The position numbers were made by a program, and so were the translations under genes. Positions 25,301 through 30,700 of a DNA stretch of 64,000 nt are shown piece by piece; within the stretch, counting starts at the first letter, position 1; the number at the start of each line of letters is the position of its first letter. The DNA is from Mycolicibacterium sp. CBMA 247 (GTDB lineage: Bacteria; Actinomycetota; Actinomycetes; Mycobacteriales; Mycobacteriaceae): assembly GCF_009729095.1 (NCBI RefSeq), contig NZ_VTGX01000003.1, forward strand, positions 372,001 to 436,000, written 5' to 3'. Under the pieces are notes generated by a model. That model was not told the origin of the DNA and searched no databases. It saw nothing but the letters and a program-made list of their open reading frames with translations.

Positions 25301-25830
25301 TCCAAGCGGCCTGGGCGCAGGTGCTCACGTGGCTCACCGGCCAGCACGATGTCGCTTTCGGCGTTGCGGTCTCGGGCCGGTCGGCCGACGTGGCAGGCGC
25401 GGATTCGATGGTGGGGCTGCTGATCAATACTGTGCCGGTTCGGGCCACGATCACGCCGGACACCACTATCGCCGGACTGCTAGACGAATTGCAACGCCGT
25501 CACAGCGACACCCTCGACCATCAGCATCTGGCGCTCAGTGAGATCCACCGTGCCGTAGGCCACGATCAATTGTTCGACACCCTGTTCGTCTACCAGAACT
25601 ATCCCGTGGAGACCGTGGCGTCATCGATGGCCGACGGATTGGCCATCACCGCGGTCAACGGCCGTGAATACAACCATTACCCATTGACCCTGCAGGCGAT
25701 GCCCGGCACGGAACTGGTTCTGCGTGTCGAATTCGATACCGGTGTGTTCACCGCCAAACGCGTGAACAAAGTCGTCGGACGGTTCCAGCGGGTGCTGGAG
25801 GCCATGACCGGGGAGGTACAACAATCGTGA
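1387..25830 (+). CDS. Giant six-and-a-half-module nonribosomal peptide synthetase (8147 aa)
   Basis: Builds most of a peptide on carrier domains. Domain order read from motifs is C1-A1-T1-E1, C2-A2-T2, C3-A3-T3-E3, C4-A4-T4, C5-A5-T5, C6-A6-T6-E6, C7. First catalytic His residues of C: 146, 1676, 2696, 4231, 5254, 6316, 7869; of E: 1186, 3741, 7366. Phosphopantetheine serines: 1011, 2511, 3566, 5069, 6131, 7193. A-domain YTSGTTG cores begin at 616, 2133, 3190, 4689, 5752 and 6809. No methyltransferase, cyclisation or thioesterase domain is present. The protein ends about 10 residues after C7, so module 7 is completed by the next gene. The TTG start at 1387 (AGGG eight bases upstream) is chosen because C1 homology begins at residue 17 and no ATG precedes it in frame; it overlaps the MbtH gene. 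Product identity is not known. Confidence 0.95.
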   Translation: MISKPRAGIHGSDHGALPLTRGQLDIWLAEETGRAGVKWQLGMLGRIEGVIEHDLLERAIRQVVREAEPLRATFSELDGQVFQTVVDYPDIELARHDLTSSPDPAQDAYRVASSIRRTPMPLSGPLFKFALLQARADEFYFFVCCHHIAIDGIGIGLVCHRIATVYSAIATDTPIPPPIFGSLKSLVDCESEYEATDDYLDDQAYWAQNVPPENDAHHGLVPGVAHQAHEYEPSAPVQLDPSVVARTRDLSHALGVRRAAVITAAYALLVQGEVGGSEVALDFPVSRRVRPEALMVPGMISGVVPLMLKTSPQSTVASFCEHVDRRIQEALRHQRFPLRAIEQRTRFQGNAQPSNRAAINFIPTTRLADFAGAAGSGNVTHTGLVDQFGLVFIRNDEELFLSTSGVGKLFAGCDARALADRFERVLMSMTTDPGRLLSTIEVRNEVEFAELDEWGNRTAVSEPGPRPESIPALFAQQVSRAPGAVAVGFGDSSMTYRGLDAAANRLAHLLVAQGVGPGQRVALLFSRSVEAIVAIMGVLKTGAAYVPIDPSVPDARLDFVLADAGPVLAVTTAGLVDRLSGRGLTVIDVDGRAVYGQPSAPLTVAPGPDDIAYLIYTSGTTGVPKGVAIPHRNVTRLLDAIDGSVALSAGQVWTQSHSLAFDFSVWEIFGALLHGGRLVVVPESVTRSAEEFHDLLVAEQVSVLSQTPSAFYALQAVDAARPENRLALEVVVFGGEALEPQRLGTWLADHPGLPRLINMYGITETTVHASFREIVAGDAVSPVSPIGVPLADLAFFVLDGWLRPVPAGVVGELYVAGAGLGYGYVGRAGLTGSRFVACPFGGAGAPGQRMYRTGDLVCWRPDGQLQYLGRADEQVKIRGYRIELGEIHSALTALDGVEQAAVIAREDRPGDKRLVGYITGTADPSAARAALGERLPSYMVPAAVVAIEALPLTVNGKLDKKALPAPEYQHIDDYRAPATPIEEILAGIYAQILGLERVGVDDSFFELGGDSILSMQVASRARAAGLVCRPRDIFVQQTVARLALVVGEAGGADEPADDGLGGVAATPIMHWLKGLGSADGLIDEFNQTVLVQAPTGVTEADVVIMLQALLDRHGMLRLWAGDDGCGGWSLTVSEPGSVDARGCLHTVDLLSDEAMVAARSRLNPAAGVMLSALWVTSTGQLVLIVHHLAVDGVSWRIVLEDLNIAWAQHRGGRPLTLPAAGMSFARWADLLAQSAQYPQVMEQAQVWRQVAATPATLPAPQPEVDTYETAGKLSMALDAATTHMLLGEVPTAFHAGVHDILLIAFGLAVAEFSRTAGAPIAIDVEGHGRHEELGGDRDIDLSRTVGWFTTKYPVSLNLRGHVGELRWTQVMAGDAALGAVIKDAKEQLRALPEGLTYGLLRYLNPDVDLAGADPVIGFNYLGRLGAGAGDVSGDAWRICPEGLSLTRAAGAVPTPLGHTVELNAATVDTDTGLQLNADWTWAVSALDHAQVSRLCQLWFDALAGICAHVRSGGGGLTPSDIFPAELSQQQIDGLNQQYRIADVLPLTPLQQGLLFHASTAQGSDDVYAMQLDIALSGRLDQDRLRDAVRMVVMRHPHLAARFCEQFDLPVQIIPVDPVIPWQYIEQDANGIDVDEQIRAICTAERAAVCDLKNEPAFRAAVLRIADNRHRFVLTAHHIVLDGWSMPILLQEIFAGFSGQRLPSAASYRRFVTWLGERDNDAAQAAWREVLTGFDTPTLVGSSGREGLGQRGIESFRLPEDITRALGDMARSHHTTANIVLQGAWALLLSSLTGQHDVAFGTTVSGRPAEVLGAESMVGLLINTVPVRATFTPTTTTADLLHQLQSAHNDTLEHQHMALSDIHRIAGQDKLFDTLLVFENYPIDTAALSEVDGLVITDFDFRESNHYPLAVQALPGREMGFRVEYDTDVFDLGTIEALIERLKTVLAAMTADPGRPLASVDLLDEAAYSLLDEWSNRAVLTKPAAAESIPTLFAEQVARTPDAVAVTFEGRSMTYRELDEAANRLAHLLSGQGVGRGEVVALLFSRSAEAIVAILAVLKTGAAYVPVDPALPLARIEFMVSDAEPIVAVTTADRRSRLDGCGLPVIDVNDSAVDNQPSTAPSGPAPDDIAYIIYTSGTTGVPKGVAIPHRNVPGLFGSLDVNMRSGPGQVWTQWHSYSFDVSVWEIFGALLHGARLVVVPEPVAASPDDFHELLVAEHVSVLSQTPSAAGMLSPQGLESVALVVAGEACPPELVDRWAPGRVMINAYGPTEATVYASISAPLTPGSVVPIGKPVAGGALFILDAWLRPVPPGVVGELYIAGRGVGVGYWRRAGLTSSRFVACPFGEPGARMYRTGDLVRWCADGQVEYLGRADEQVKIRGYRIELGEVQAALAALDGVTQAVVIAREDDPAALRLIGYITGTADPDRIRAQLAERLPSYMVPAAVVAIDAVPLTVNGKLDRRALPAPDYVDTDHYRAPANPVEEILADTYARVLGLDRVGVDDSFFDLGGDSLSAMRLVAAINKSLDAGIAVRSLFDAPTVAQLAPRIGGEEVRLDPLVAGERPRVVPLSFAQSRLWFLDQLQGPSPVYNMTAAFRISGVLDADSMSEALADVVARHESLRTLFAAPDGIPRQVVMAPGHAELGWDVVDAGGWTPAQLQVAVEATSRHAFDLSSEIPLRARLFRLAEDEHVLTAVVHHIAADGWSITPLVADLGVAYASRSGGHAPGWADLAVQYADYTLWQRAQFGDLQDSGSRIAGQLAYWQDALAGMPERIALPTDRPYPLMTDQRGATLAVDWPVELQQQVARVAREHNATSFMVVQTALLTLLSKLSASSDVAVGFPIAGRRDPALDELVGFFVNTLVLRVDLAGDPTVAELLDQVRARSLAAFDHQDVPFEVLVERLNPTRSLAHHPLIQVALAWQNIAGHDVNDSAAGMTLGDLQVSQIPFDTHTARMDVNFSLAERHTDTGAPAGIGGTVEFRTDVFDADTIETLITRLRRVLTAMTSDPAMRLSSVDLLDDDGHAHLAAIGNHETLTRPALRPVSVPALFAEHVARTPEVVALTCGERSWTYRELDESANRLAHLLIGQGAGPGQCVALLFNRSAEAVIAILAVLKTGAAYVPIDPAVPDARLVFVLTDAGPIAAVTTTDLVDRLQGRGVVVVDVDEIEVPAFHRRSVGVAPGADDIAYLIYTSGTTGVPKGVAVTHHNVTQLLESLDAGLPRPGVWPQCHSLAFDVSVWEIFGALLRGGRVVVVPEEVAVSPEDFHALLVREHVDVLTQTPSAVRVLSAEGLESAALVVVGEACPPEVVDQWAPGRVMINAYGPTETTMCVAISAPLTPGLGVPIGSPAPGAALFVLDAWLRPVPAGVIGELYVAGAGLGYGYVGRTGLTASRFVACPFGAPGKRMYRTGDLVCWRPDGQLQYLGRADEQVKIRGYRIELGEVQAALAGLDGVEQAVVIAREDRPGDKRLVGYITGTADPAGVRAELADRLPAYMVPAAVVVLDALPLTVNGKLDTRALPAPDYGDGDRYRAPADAVEEVLTGIYAQVLGLERVGVDDSFFDLGGDSILSMQVVARARAAGLICRPRDVFVEQTVARLARVAGVAGGSRGPIDEGIGPVVATPIMRWLHDVESTDGPIDEFNQTMLVQAPAGANEADVLIMLQALLDRHGMLRLRAEGDGAGGWSLTVPEPGSVDARGCLQSVDTLTDAALVAARTRLNPATGAMLSALWVTSASQLVLIVHHLAVDGVSWRIVLEDINIAWAQHRGGQPVALPASGTSFARWSELLDSYARHPEVVAQAQVWRRVAATPSVLPPARTEVDTYETAGQLPVSLDAETTRMLLGEVPTAFHAGVQDILLIAFGLAVAEFSGALGAAGGSLAIDVEGHGRDEELGPDVDLSRTVGWFTAKYPVSLNFQGRSSGLSWSQVVAGDAALGAVIKDAKEQLRALPDGLTYGLLRYLNADVHLDGADPTIGFNYLGRLGGSATETADELWRMSAEGLSSIAAAAAIPMPLTHTVALNAGTVDTDSGPHLEANWTWASSVLDQAQISRLSQLWLDALAGICEHVRNGGGGLTPSDIAPARLSQQQIDELAVQYRIADILPLTALQQGLVFHSSTAQGPDDDLYVVQLDITVNGVLDQHRLRDAVQAVANRHPHLAARFCEQFDEPVQIIPADPTAGWRYVEFDTAATEEQIQQVCADERAAVCDLSDPPAFRVALIRTAPDRHRVVLTNHHIVLDGWSLPILLQEIFAGYQGHRLPSATPYRSFISWLADRDLPAAHGAWREVLAGFDTPTLVGPVQKSELGQRGVRTHQVSEQITRALNELARAQRTTANIVLQGAWALLLNSLTGQHDLAFGTVVSGRPAEVAGADSMVGLLINTVPVRADIAAATTTTDLLDQLQRAHTKTLEHQHLPLSEIHRITDHDRLFDTLFVFENYPVDTSALSGVDDGLEITGFTSHESTDYPLTMQAIPGDELRLRLEYDTAVFATADIEVLIERFEAVLQAMSADPGRPLSAVDLLDEAEHARLERWGNRAVLSHLPQPASIPELFAAQVMRAPEAVALVCGDRWLTYLELDAAANRLAHLLVSHGVGPGERVALMFPRSAEAIVGILAVLKAGAAYLPIDPALPEARVEFMLTDSAPIAAVTTTELVDRFDGHGLMIFDVADPAVATQPSTALVPPAPDDMAHIIYTSGTTGQPKGVAVTQRNVTQLFDSLQIGVPLQPGQVWTQFHSYAFDFSVWEIWGALLHGGRLVVVTDSVTRSPEDFHALLIREQVTVLTQTPSAVGVLPVQGLDAVALVIGAEPCSPELVDRWAPGRVMVNVYGPTETTMWLCASVPLKAGQAGSPPIGAPTAWASFFVLDEWLRPVPAGVVGELYLGGAGVGIGYWRRSGLTASRFMACPFGEPGSRMYRTGDLVRWRADGQLDYFGRADEQVKIRGYRIELGEIQSALTALEGVDQAAVIAREDQPGDKRLVGYITGTADPIKARAALAERLPGYMVPASVVALAALPVTVNGKLDARALPAPDYRDTDHYRAPASPDEEILAAIYARVLGVERVGADDSFFDLGGDSVSTMRLVSAINASLDTDLSVRTVFEAPTVSQLALCIGERAGRLQPLVAGERPEVIPLSFAQNRLWFVDQLQGPSPVYNMPVGLQLHGRLDADALGAALADVVARHESLRTVFDAPNGTPRQVVTSVDTVDFGWGVVDATGWPAGALEEAIDATVRYSFDLAAEIPLRAQLFRIAEDEHVLVAVVHHIAADGWSLAPLVRDLSVAYAGRSRGQAPDWEPLAVQYVDYTLWQRAQLGDLDDGESPIAAQLAYWEEALAGLPEHLALPTDRPYPPVADQRGSTVAVDWPVELQQRVNAVAGEHSATNFMVMQAALTVLMAKLSASSDVAVGFPIAGRGNAALDELVGFFVNNLVLRVDLAGDPTVAELLAQVRTRTLAAFENQDVPFEVLVERLNPTRSLTHHPLVQVALAWQNLPWQDTGPADGLRLGDLQVTPLPVDTQTARMDLTFSLGERWTADGEPAGIGGAVEFRTDVFDADSIEALIARWQRVLAAMTADPTQRLSSLDLLDEAEHARLDGWGNRAVLAAPASAAVSVPALFAEQVARAPEAVAITFDGRSMTYLELDEAANRLAHKLTVNGVGSGNCVALLAERSAEAVVAMLAVLKTGAAYLPIDPVLPDARIEFMLADAAPSAAVITTGLADRLAGCDLLVIDVSDVADITDPDLDGLPGTALAVPGPDDIAYIIYTSGTTGVPKGVAITHRNVTELLGAPDTFLAGQTWMQWHSYAFDASVEEIWGALLHGGRVVVVPESVARSPEDLQALLVAEQVDVLSQTPSAVAMLSPERLGAVTLLVAGEACPAEVVDRWAPGRTMVNAYGPTETTICASRTAPLMVGAGTPSIGAPVSGAALFVLDEFLRQVPPGVVGELYVAGRGVGVGYVGRAGLTGSRFVACPFVGAGSPGQRMYRTGDLVCWGADGQLRYVGRADEQVKIRGYRIELGEIQAVLAGLDGVEQAAVIARADCPDALRLVGYVTGTADPAKLRTQLAEQLPAYMVPAAVVMLPTLPLTPNGKLNTRALPAPEYQDIDHYRAPVTLTEEILTGIYGRVLGVERVGVDDSFFDLGGDSLSAMRLVAAINTALDTGLAVRVLFEAPTVAQLAPRIGGEEAQLDPLVAGERPAEIPLSFAQSRLWFLDQLQGPSPVYNMATALRISGALDVDALGVALADVVARHESLRTVFPAVEGIPRQSVVSVEHAQFGWDVVDATGWTAEQLHEAIGDAARHTFDLSTEIPLRARLFRLAEDEHVLAAVVHHIAADGWSVTPLVADLGVAYAGRSAGQAPGWTDLAVQYVDYTLWQRAQFGDFDDSQSRIATQLTYWQDALAGLPERVALPTDRPYPPAADQRGATISLDWSAELQQQVARVARQHNATSFMVLQAGLGVLLSKLSGNPDVAVGFPIAGRRDPALDELIGFFVNTLVLRFDLDGDPTVAELLAQVRARSLAAYEHQDVPFEVLVDRLNPTRSLTHHPLVQVALAWQNLPGQGNNASGSGLALGDLEVSQMAAATHTARMDLSFSLAERRTPSGAPDGIGGTVEFRTDVFDTASIETLIKRFEQVLVAMTSDTDRRLSSIDLLDAAEHARLDTIGNRAALTRSAGAPVSVPALFAAQVARSPEAVAVTSDGWSLTYRGLDEAANQLAHLLIGQGAGPGTCVALLLERSADAIVAMLAALKAGAAYLAIDPALPAARVEFMLADAAPVVAITTTGLADRLDGNHLQVIDIHDPDVDSQPATPIPDPAPEGIAYLIYTSGTTGLPKGVAVTHDNLTHLARSTPEDLPENQVWTQCHSYAFDFSVWEIWAALLAGARLVVVPETVVSSPDDFHALLVREQVNVLTQTPSAAGALSPQGLESVALLLGGEACPGEVVDRWAPGRVVINAYGPTEITVYASMSAPLMPGSGAAPIGAPVSTSALFVLDEWLRPVPPGVVGELYVAGEGVACGYLGRSGLTAARFVACPFGEPGQPATRMYRTGDLVSWRADGQLQYLGRVDDQVKIRGYRIELGEVQAALGGLDGVGQAVVIAREDHPGIKRLVGYVTEEAAGSVDTAGMRIALADRLPPYMVPAAIVVLDALPLTVNGKLDTRALPAPEYQDAEHYRAPETPVEEILAGIYAQVLGLERVGVDDSFFDLGGDSILSMQVVARARACGVMCRPRDIFVEQTVARLAQVAGVTVDDAGPVDEGVGPVGATPIMRWLEDVERAGGPVDQFNQTVVVQAPPGVTESDVEMVLSALLDRHAMLRLRAEDGGAGNWSLVVPEKGSAQAYLESVDALSDEALVAARSRLNPAAGAMVSALWVASTGQLALTIHHLAVDAVSWRILLEDLNIAWAQHSQRQSVALPTTGTSFAQWTALLGEHARSATVVDQADGWRRVLATSSVLPAIRPELDTYGTAGHLTASLDVETTRALLGEVPAAFHAGVQDILLIAYGLALTQFLGVTLPVAIDVEGHGRVEELGGVVDRNIDLSRTVGWFTTKYPVRLNVGGPLAGLSWSEVSTGDLALGRVIKDAKEQLRALPDGMTYGLLRYLNPDIDLSGADPTIGFNYLGRLGGPGPAQSEALPGLWQVSHDGAAFAAAAAAIPMPLGHTVELNASTAETDAGPSLYATWTWAPSALDETQVSRLSQLWFDALTGICAHVRGGGGGLSPSDIVPARLTQPEIEELSEDHRIADVLPLTPLQQGLLFQANAIRGNDDDVYAMQLDVTVTGPLEPNRLREAVRTVVNRHPNLAARFDKRFDEPVQIILADPSVPWQYLEMTADTDAPDGTGVTRVDEQMQRLCAAERALVCDLVHETAFRTALIRTADDEHRFVMTYHHIVLDGWSLPILLQEVFASYYGQRLPAAASYRRFVTWMADRDVDAAHTAWREALAGFATPTLVAPGRATPGRRATETFRLPAETTRAVNELARSQHTTANTVLQAAWAQVLTWLTGQHDVAFGVAVSGRSADVAGADSMVGLLINTVPVRATITPDTTIAGLLDELQRRHSDTLDHQHLALSEIHRAVGHDQLFDTLFVYQNYPVETVASSMADGLAITAVNGREYNHYPLTLQAMPGTELVLRVEFDTGVFTAKRVNKVVGRFQRVLEAMTGEVQQS
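1430..6000 (+). other. NRPS module 1: C(starter)-A(Thr)-T-E
   Basis: The C domain has an intact HHIAIDG motif but differs from every other C in the line. It resembles the EntF-type C domains that accept an acyl group from a separate carrier. A1 pocket residues by alignment to the GrsA numbering read DFWSVGMVHK, one to two changes from the classical threonine code DFWNIGMVHK. The carrier core GGDSILSMQV is the form found before epimerase domains. E1 has HHLAVDGVSW. Predicted to load Thr, acylate it, and epimerise it to D-(allo-)Thr. Confidence 0.8.
6001..9075 (+). other. NRPS module 2: C(DCL)-A-T
   Basis: C2 carries AHHIVLDGW, the form seen only after epimerase modules in this line, as expected for a D-donor/L-acceptor condensation domain. 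The A2 pocket reads DVWSVAAVYK; I do not match it to a known code with confidence (perhaps aromatic or hydrophobic). The carrier is GGDSLSAMRL and no epimerase follows, so an L residue is expected. Confidence 0.75.
9076..13668 (+). other. NRPS module 3: C(LCL)-A-T-E
   Basis: C3 has VHHIAADGWS, the variant used after non-epimerising modules. The A3 pocket reads DVWSVVAMCK (unassigned, hydrophobic-looking). The carrier is the epimerase-type GGDSILSMQV, and E3 has intact HHLAVDG. A D residue is expected at position 3. Confidence 0.75.
13669..16750 (+). other. NRPS module 4: C(DCL)-A-T
   Basis: C4 has NHHIVLDGWS, again directly after an epimerase. The A4 pocket reads DFWSVGVMWK, which I cannot assign. 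The usual core GGEAC is changed to GAEPC in this A domain. The carrier is GGDSVSTMRL and there is no E domain, so an L residue is expected. Confidence 0.72.
16751..19935 (+). other. NRPS module 5: C(LCL)-A(Lys/Orn-like)-T
   Basis: C5 has VHHIAADGWS. A5 is the only A domain here with Glu at the GrsA-239 position (core FDASVEE instead of FDxSVWE), giving the pocket DAESLAAICK. The bacitracin lysine module has DAESIGSVCK, so a basic residue such as Lys or Orn is the best guess. The carrier is GGDSLSAMRL and there is no epimerase. Confidence 0.72.
19936..24552 (+). other. NRPS module 6: C(LCL)-A-T-E
   Basis: C6 has VHHIAADGWS. The A6 pocket reads DFWSLGAVYK, unassigned. The carrier is GGDSILSMQV, followed by E6. 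E6 has HHLAVDA instead of HHLAVDG at residues 7366-7372; its other epimerase motifs (EGHGR, RTVGWFT, FNYLGRLG) are intact. A D residue is expected if E6 is active. Confidence 0.73.
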
Positions 25831-27730
25831 CTGCCGACGCCAACCGGCGATTGTTGTCGATGGATCTCGACGACGACGACGAGCTCGAGGAACTGGATGA
25901 GTGGGGCAACCGGGCCGCCTTGAACGGGGCGGCACCGGTGTCTTTGTCGATTCCGGCTTTGTTCCAGGCGCAGGTGTCCCGTGACCCGGGGGCCGTGGCG
26001 GTTAGTTTCGGCGACAGCTCGATGACGTATCGCGAGCTCGATGAGGCTGCGAATCGCTTGGCGCACTTGTTGGTTGCTCAGGGTGTGGGTCCGGGGCAGC
26101 GGGTGGCGTTGCTCTTCTCACGGTCGGTCGAAGCGGTCGTGGCGATTCTCGCGGTGCTCAAGACCGGCGCGGCGTATGTGCCGATCGATCCGTCGGTGCC
26201 CGACGCGCGGCTGGAGTTTGTTCTCGACGATGCCGGGCCGGTGGTGGTCATCACCACCGCTGATCTGGTGGGCCGGTTGGGCGGGCGTGAGTTGACGGTG
26301 ATCATTGTCAACGACCCTGCGGTGCATAGCCATCCCAGTACTGCCTTACCGGTGCCGGGGCCGGACGATATCGCGTATCTGATCTACACCTCGGGGACGA
26401 CGGGTGTGCCCAAGGGTGTGGCGATTCCACATCGGAATGTGGCGCGATTGTTGGATGCGATTGACACCGATCTGGCGCTGTCGGCGGGTCAGGGGTGGTC
26501 GCAATGCCATTCGTTGGCTTTTGACTTTTCGGTGTGGGAGATTTTCGGCGCGCTGTTGCATGGTGGGCGGCTGGTGGTGGTGCCCGAATCGGTGACGCGC
26601 TCGGCTGAAGAGTTCCACGCCTTGCTGGTCGCCGAGCAGGTCGGTGTGTTGAGTCAGACGCCGTCGGCCTTTTATGCGCTGCAGGCTGTGGACGCAGCCC
26701 GTCCGGAAAACCGGCTGGCGCTCGAGGTGGTGGTGTTCGGCGGCGAGGCACTGGAGCCGTCCCGTCTTGCGCCGTGGTTGGAACGTCATGCTGGGTTGCC
26801 GCGGTTGATCAACATGTATGGCATCACCGAGACGACGGTGCACGCCTCGTTCCGCGAGATCACCGCCGACGATGTCGAGGGCACGGTCAGCCCGATCGGT
26901 GTGCCGCTGGCCGATCTGGCGTTTTTTGTTCTGGATGGCTGGTTGCGTCCGGTGCCGGTCGGTGTGATGGGCGAGTTATATGTAGCCGGTGCAGGTTTGG
27001 GCTTCGGTTATGTGGGCCGGGCACCGTTGACCTCGACACGTTTCGTGGCGTGTCCGTTCGGGGGTGCGGGAGCACCGGGAGAACGGATGTATCGCACCGG
27101 GGATCTGGTGTGCTGGCGCCCGGACGGTCAGTTGCAGTATCTGGGCCGTGCCGATGAGCAGGTCAAGATCCGCGGGTATCGCATCGAACTGGGTGAGATC
27201 CAGTCGGTGTTGACCGCTCTCGACGGGGTCGAGCAGGCGGCGGTGATCGCCCGTGAGGACCGTCCGGGGGACAAGCGGCTCGTCGCGTACATCACCGGTG
27301 CCGCCGACCCTGCTGAGCTGCGTGCCGCGCTTGGTGAACGGCTGCCGTCCTACATGGTCCCGGCGGCGGTGGTGGCGATCGAGGCATTGCCGTTGACGGT
27401 CAACGGCAAGCTGGACAAGAAGGCGTTGCCGGCACCGGAATACCAGCACATCGATGATTACCGAGCCCCGACCACCCCCACCGAGGAGATTCTGGCCGGC
27501 ATCTACGCCCAAATCCTCGGCCTGGAACGCGTTGGTGTCGACGACTCATTCTTCGATCTCGGCGGGGATTCGCTGCAGGCCATGCGTCTGGTCGCCGCGC
27601 TCAACCGGTCTTTTGACGCTGGACTCGAAGAGCGCGTCGTGTTCGACGCTCCCACGGTCGCCCAGTTGATGCTCCGGATCGGCGGCGATGAAGGTCGGCA
27701 TGAGCCGTTGGTTGCCGGCGAACGACCGGC
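24553..27730 (+). other. NRPS module 7 split across two genes: C7 | A7(Thr)-T7
   Basis: C7 (YHHIVLDGWS, post-epimerase type) forms the C-terminus of protein 1. A7 and T7 (GGDSLQAM) form the N-terminus of protein 2. The break falls in the short C-A linker. The A7 pocket is DFWSVGMVHK, threonine-like. No epimerase follows, so L-Thr is expected. Confidence 0.8.
25811..25816 (+). promoter_or_regulatory. Strong ribosome binding site inside the end of NRPS 1
   Basis: GGGAGG lies ten bases before the GTG of the second NRPS gene and within the last codons of the first. It supports a real second start and translational coupling rather than a sequencing frameshift between the two proteins. Confidence 0.7.
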
Positions 27731-30700
27731 GGTAATGCCGCTGTCGTTTGCTCAGAGCCGGTTGTGGTTCGTCGACCAATTACAGGGCCCTTCACCGGTT
27801 TACAACTTGGCGGCAGGGCTGCGCCTCGACGGGCCGCTCGACGTCGATGCGCTGGGTGCGGCCTTCGCGGACCTACTCGATCGCCACGAGAGCCTGCGCA
27901 CAGTGTTCCCGACGGTCGACGGGACACCTCAGCAGCTGGTCGTTGCCGCCGATCAGACCGGATTCACCTGGGACGTCGTCGTCGACGCCGCCGGGTGGCC
28001 GGCAAGCCGGTTGCAGGAAGCGGTCGAGGAAGCAGTGCGGCACAGTTTCGACCTGGCTGCCGAGGTCCCCTTCCGGGCAAAGATTTTCCGCGTCGCCGAT
28101 GACGAGCACGTGTTGGTAGCGGTGGTGCACCATATCGCCGCCGACGGCTGGTCGATCACCCCGCTGGTCGCCGATCTGGGGGTGGCGTACGCCAGCCGGC
28201 GCGTGGGGAAGGCACCCGGCTGGGAGCCGTTGGCAGTCCAGTATGCGGATTACACGTTGTGGCAGCGCGCGCAGCTCGGCGATCTGGAGGACAGTGACAG
28301 CCGCATCTCCCAGCAACTGAAATACTGGGCGGACGCCCTGGCCGGGATGCCTGAGCGCTTGGCGTTGCCGACAGACCGCCCGTATCCCTTGGTGGCTGAC
28401 CAACATGGCGACCGGGTGGATGTTGAGTGGTCGGCCGATCTGCAGCAACAGGTTGCTCGACTGGCTCGCGATCACAACGCGACCAAGTTCATGGTCATGC
28501 AGGCGGCCCTGGCGGTGCTACTGTCCAGACTCAGCTCGAGTTCCGATGTGGCGGTGTGCTTCCCGATCGCCGGGCGCCGTGATCCAGCCCTCGATGAGCT
28601 GGTCGGGTTCTTCGTCAACACCTTGGTGCTGCGCGTTGATCTGGCAGGAGATCCCAGTGTTACCGACCTGCTGGCGCAAGTTCGTGCCAGCAGTCTCGGC
28701 GCTTTCGAGCATCAGGATGTGCCCTTCGAGGTGCTCGTCGAGCGGCTCAATCCGACCCGGTCCCTGACCCACCATCCGCTGGTGCAGGTGATGTTGGCCT
28801 GGCAGAACGTTCCCGGACAGGCCGGCGCTTCCGGTGGCGGGTTGGCGCTGGGGGATCTGCAGGCCACCCAGCTGCCACTGGACACCCACACTGCCCGCAT
28901 GGATCTGTCGTTCTCATTGGCCGAGCACTGGACCGAAACCGGCGAGGCCGCAGGCATTTCCGGGACGGTAGAGTTCCGCACCGATGTGTTCGACGCCGAT
29001 AGCATCGAAGCCCTGATCGATCGGTTGCATCGGGTGCTCGAGGCAATGGCTGCCGATGCCACCAGGCCGTTGTCGGCGATCGATGTGCTCGATGCCGATG
29101 AGAAGGCACGTTTGGATGCGGTGGGCAATCGGGCGACGCTGACCCGTCCGGCTCCTCAGCCGGCATCGATTCCGGTTTTGTTCGAGGCTCAGGTGGCCCG
29201 CGATTCCGGTGCGGTGGCAGTCAGTTTCGACGGAAGCCACATCACCTACGGAGACCTCGATCAGGCCGCGAATCGGTTGGCTCATCTCCTTATCGAGCAG
29301 GGCGTGGGTCCGGGGCAGCGGGTGGCGTTGCTGTTTGCCCGGTCGGTTGAGGCGATCGTCGCGATTTTCGCGGTTCTCAAGACCGGTGCGGCGTATGTGC
29401 CGATCGATCCGGCGGTGCCCGATTCCCGACTGCAGTTTGTCCTCACCGATTCCGCGCCGGTGGCTGCAGTCACCACCAACGATCTGGCCGATCGGCTGGC
29501 CGGGCACGAGGTGACGGTGATCGCCATTGACGACGCTGCGGCGGCCGGACAGCCGAGTAGCACGCCGCAGGTGGGTCCGGCGCCCGATGACGTCGCGTAT
29601 CTGATTTACACGTCGGGCACCACGGGTGTGCCCAAGGGCGTGGCGATCCCGCACCACAACGTGACCCGGCTGCTACAGGCCCTGGATGCCGATCTGGAGT
29701 TGTCGGCGGATCAGGTGTGGACACAAAGTCATTCGCTGGCTTTCGACTTCTCGGTGTGGGAGATCTTCGGCGCCCTGTTGCACGGTGGGCGGCTGGTGGT
29801 GGTGTCCGATACGGTGGCGCGGTCTCCCGAGGAGCTCCACGCCTTGCTGGTCGATGAACGCGTCAGCGTGTTGAGCCAGACGCCGTCGGCGTTCTATGCG
29901 CTGCAATCCGCGGATGAGCTTTCCCCCGGGTTGACATCTGAACTCCAACTCGAATTGGTTGTGTTCGGTGGCGAGGCACTGGAGCCTGCCAGGCTGGGTG
30001 AGTGGTTGCAGGACCATCCGGTGCTACCGCGGTTGATCAACATGTACGGGATCACCGAGACGACGGTGCATGCCTCGTTCCGTGAGATCACCGCCGCCGA
30101 TGTCGAGGGCAGTGCCAGCCCGATCGGTGTGCCGCTGGACCATCTGGCTTTCTTCATGCTCGATCGCTCGTTGCAGCCAGTGCCGGTCGGGGTGGTGGGG
30201 GAGCTGTATGTGGCCGGCGCCGGTTTGGGCGCCGGCTATGTGGGCCGTCCCGGATTGAGCGCGTCGAGGTTCGTGGCGTGTCCGTTCGGAGTGCCGGGAC
30301 AACGGATGTACCGCACCGGGGATCTGGTGTGTTGGCGCGCGGACGGGGAACTGCAGTACCTGGGCCGCGCTGATGAACAGGTGAAGATCCGGGGCTACCG
30401 CATCGAGCTGGGTGAGATCCAGTCGGCGCTAACGGCTTTGGACGGTGTTGAGCAGGCGGTGGTGATCGCCCGGGAGGACCGTCCCGGCGACAAGCGACTG
30501 GTCGGCTACATCACCGGGACTGCCGACCCCGCTGGACTGCGCGCCACATTGGGGGAGAAGTTGCCGCCCTACATGGTGCCCACGGCCGTCGTCGCGATCG
30601 AGGCGTTGCCCTTGACGGTCAACGGCAAACTCGACACTCGTGCCCTGCCGGCACCCGAATACCAAGACGTCGACCACTACCGCGCCCCGGCCACCCGCCT

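Noticed and set aside
25810..25930. Possible frameshift or sequencing error joining the two NRPS genes
   Set aside because: A single indel would leave about nine surplus residues in the linker relative to intact modules, and a strong ribosome site plus GTGA overlap mark a true start.
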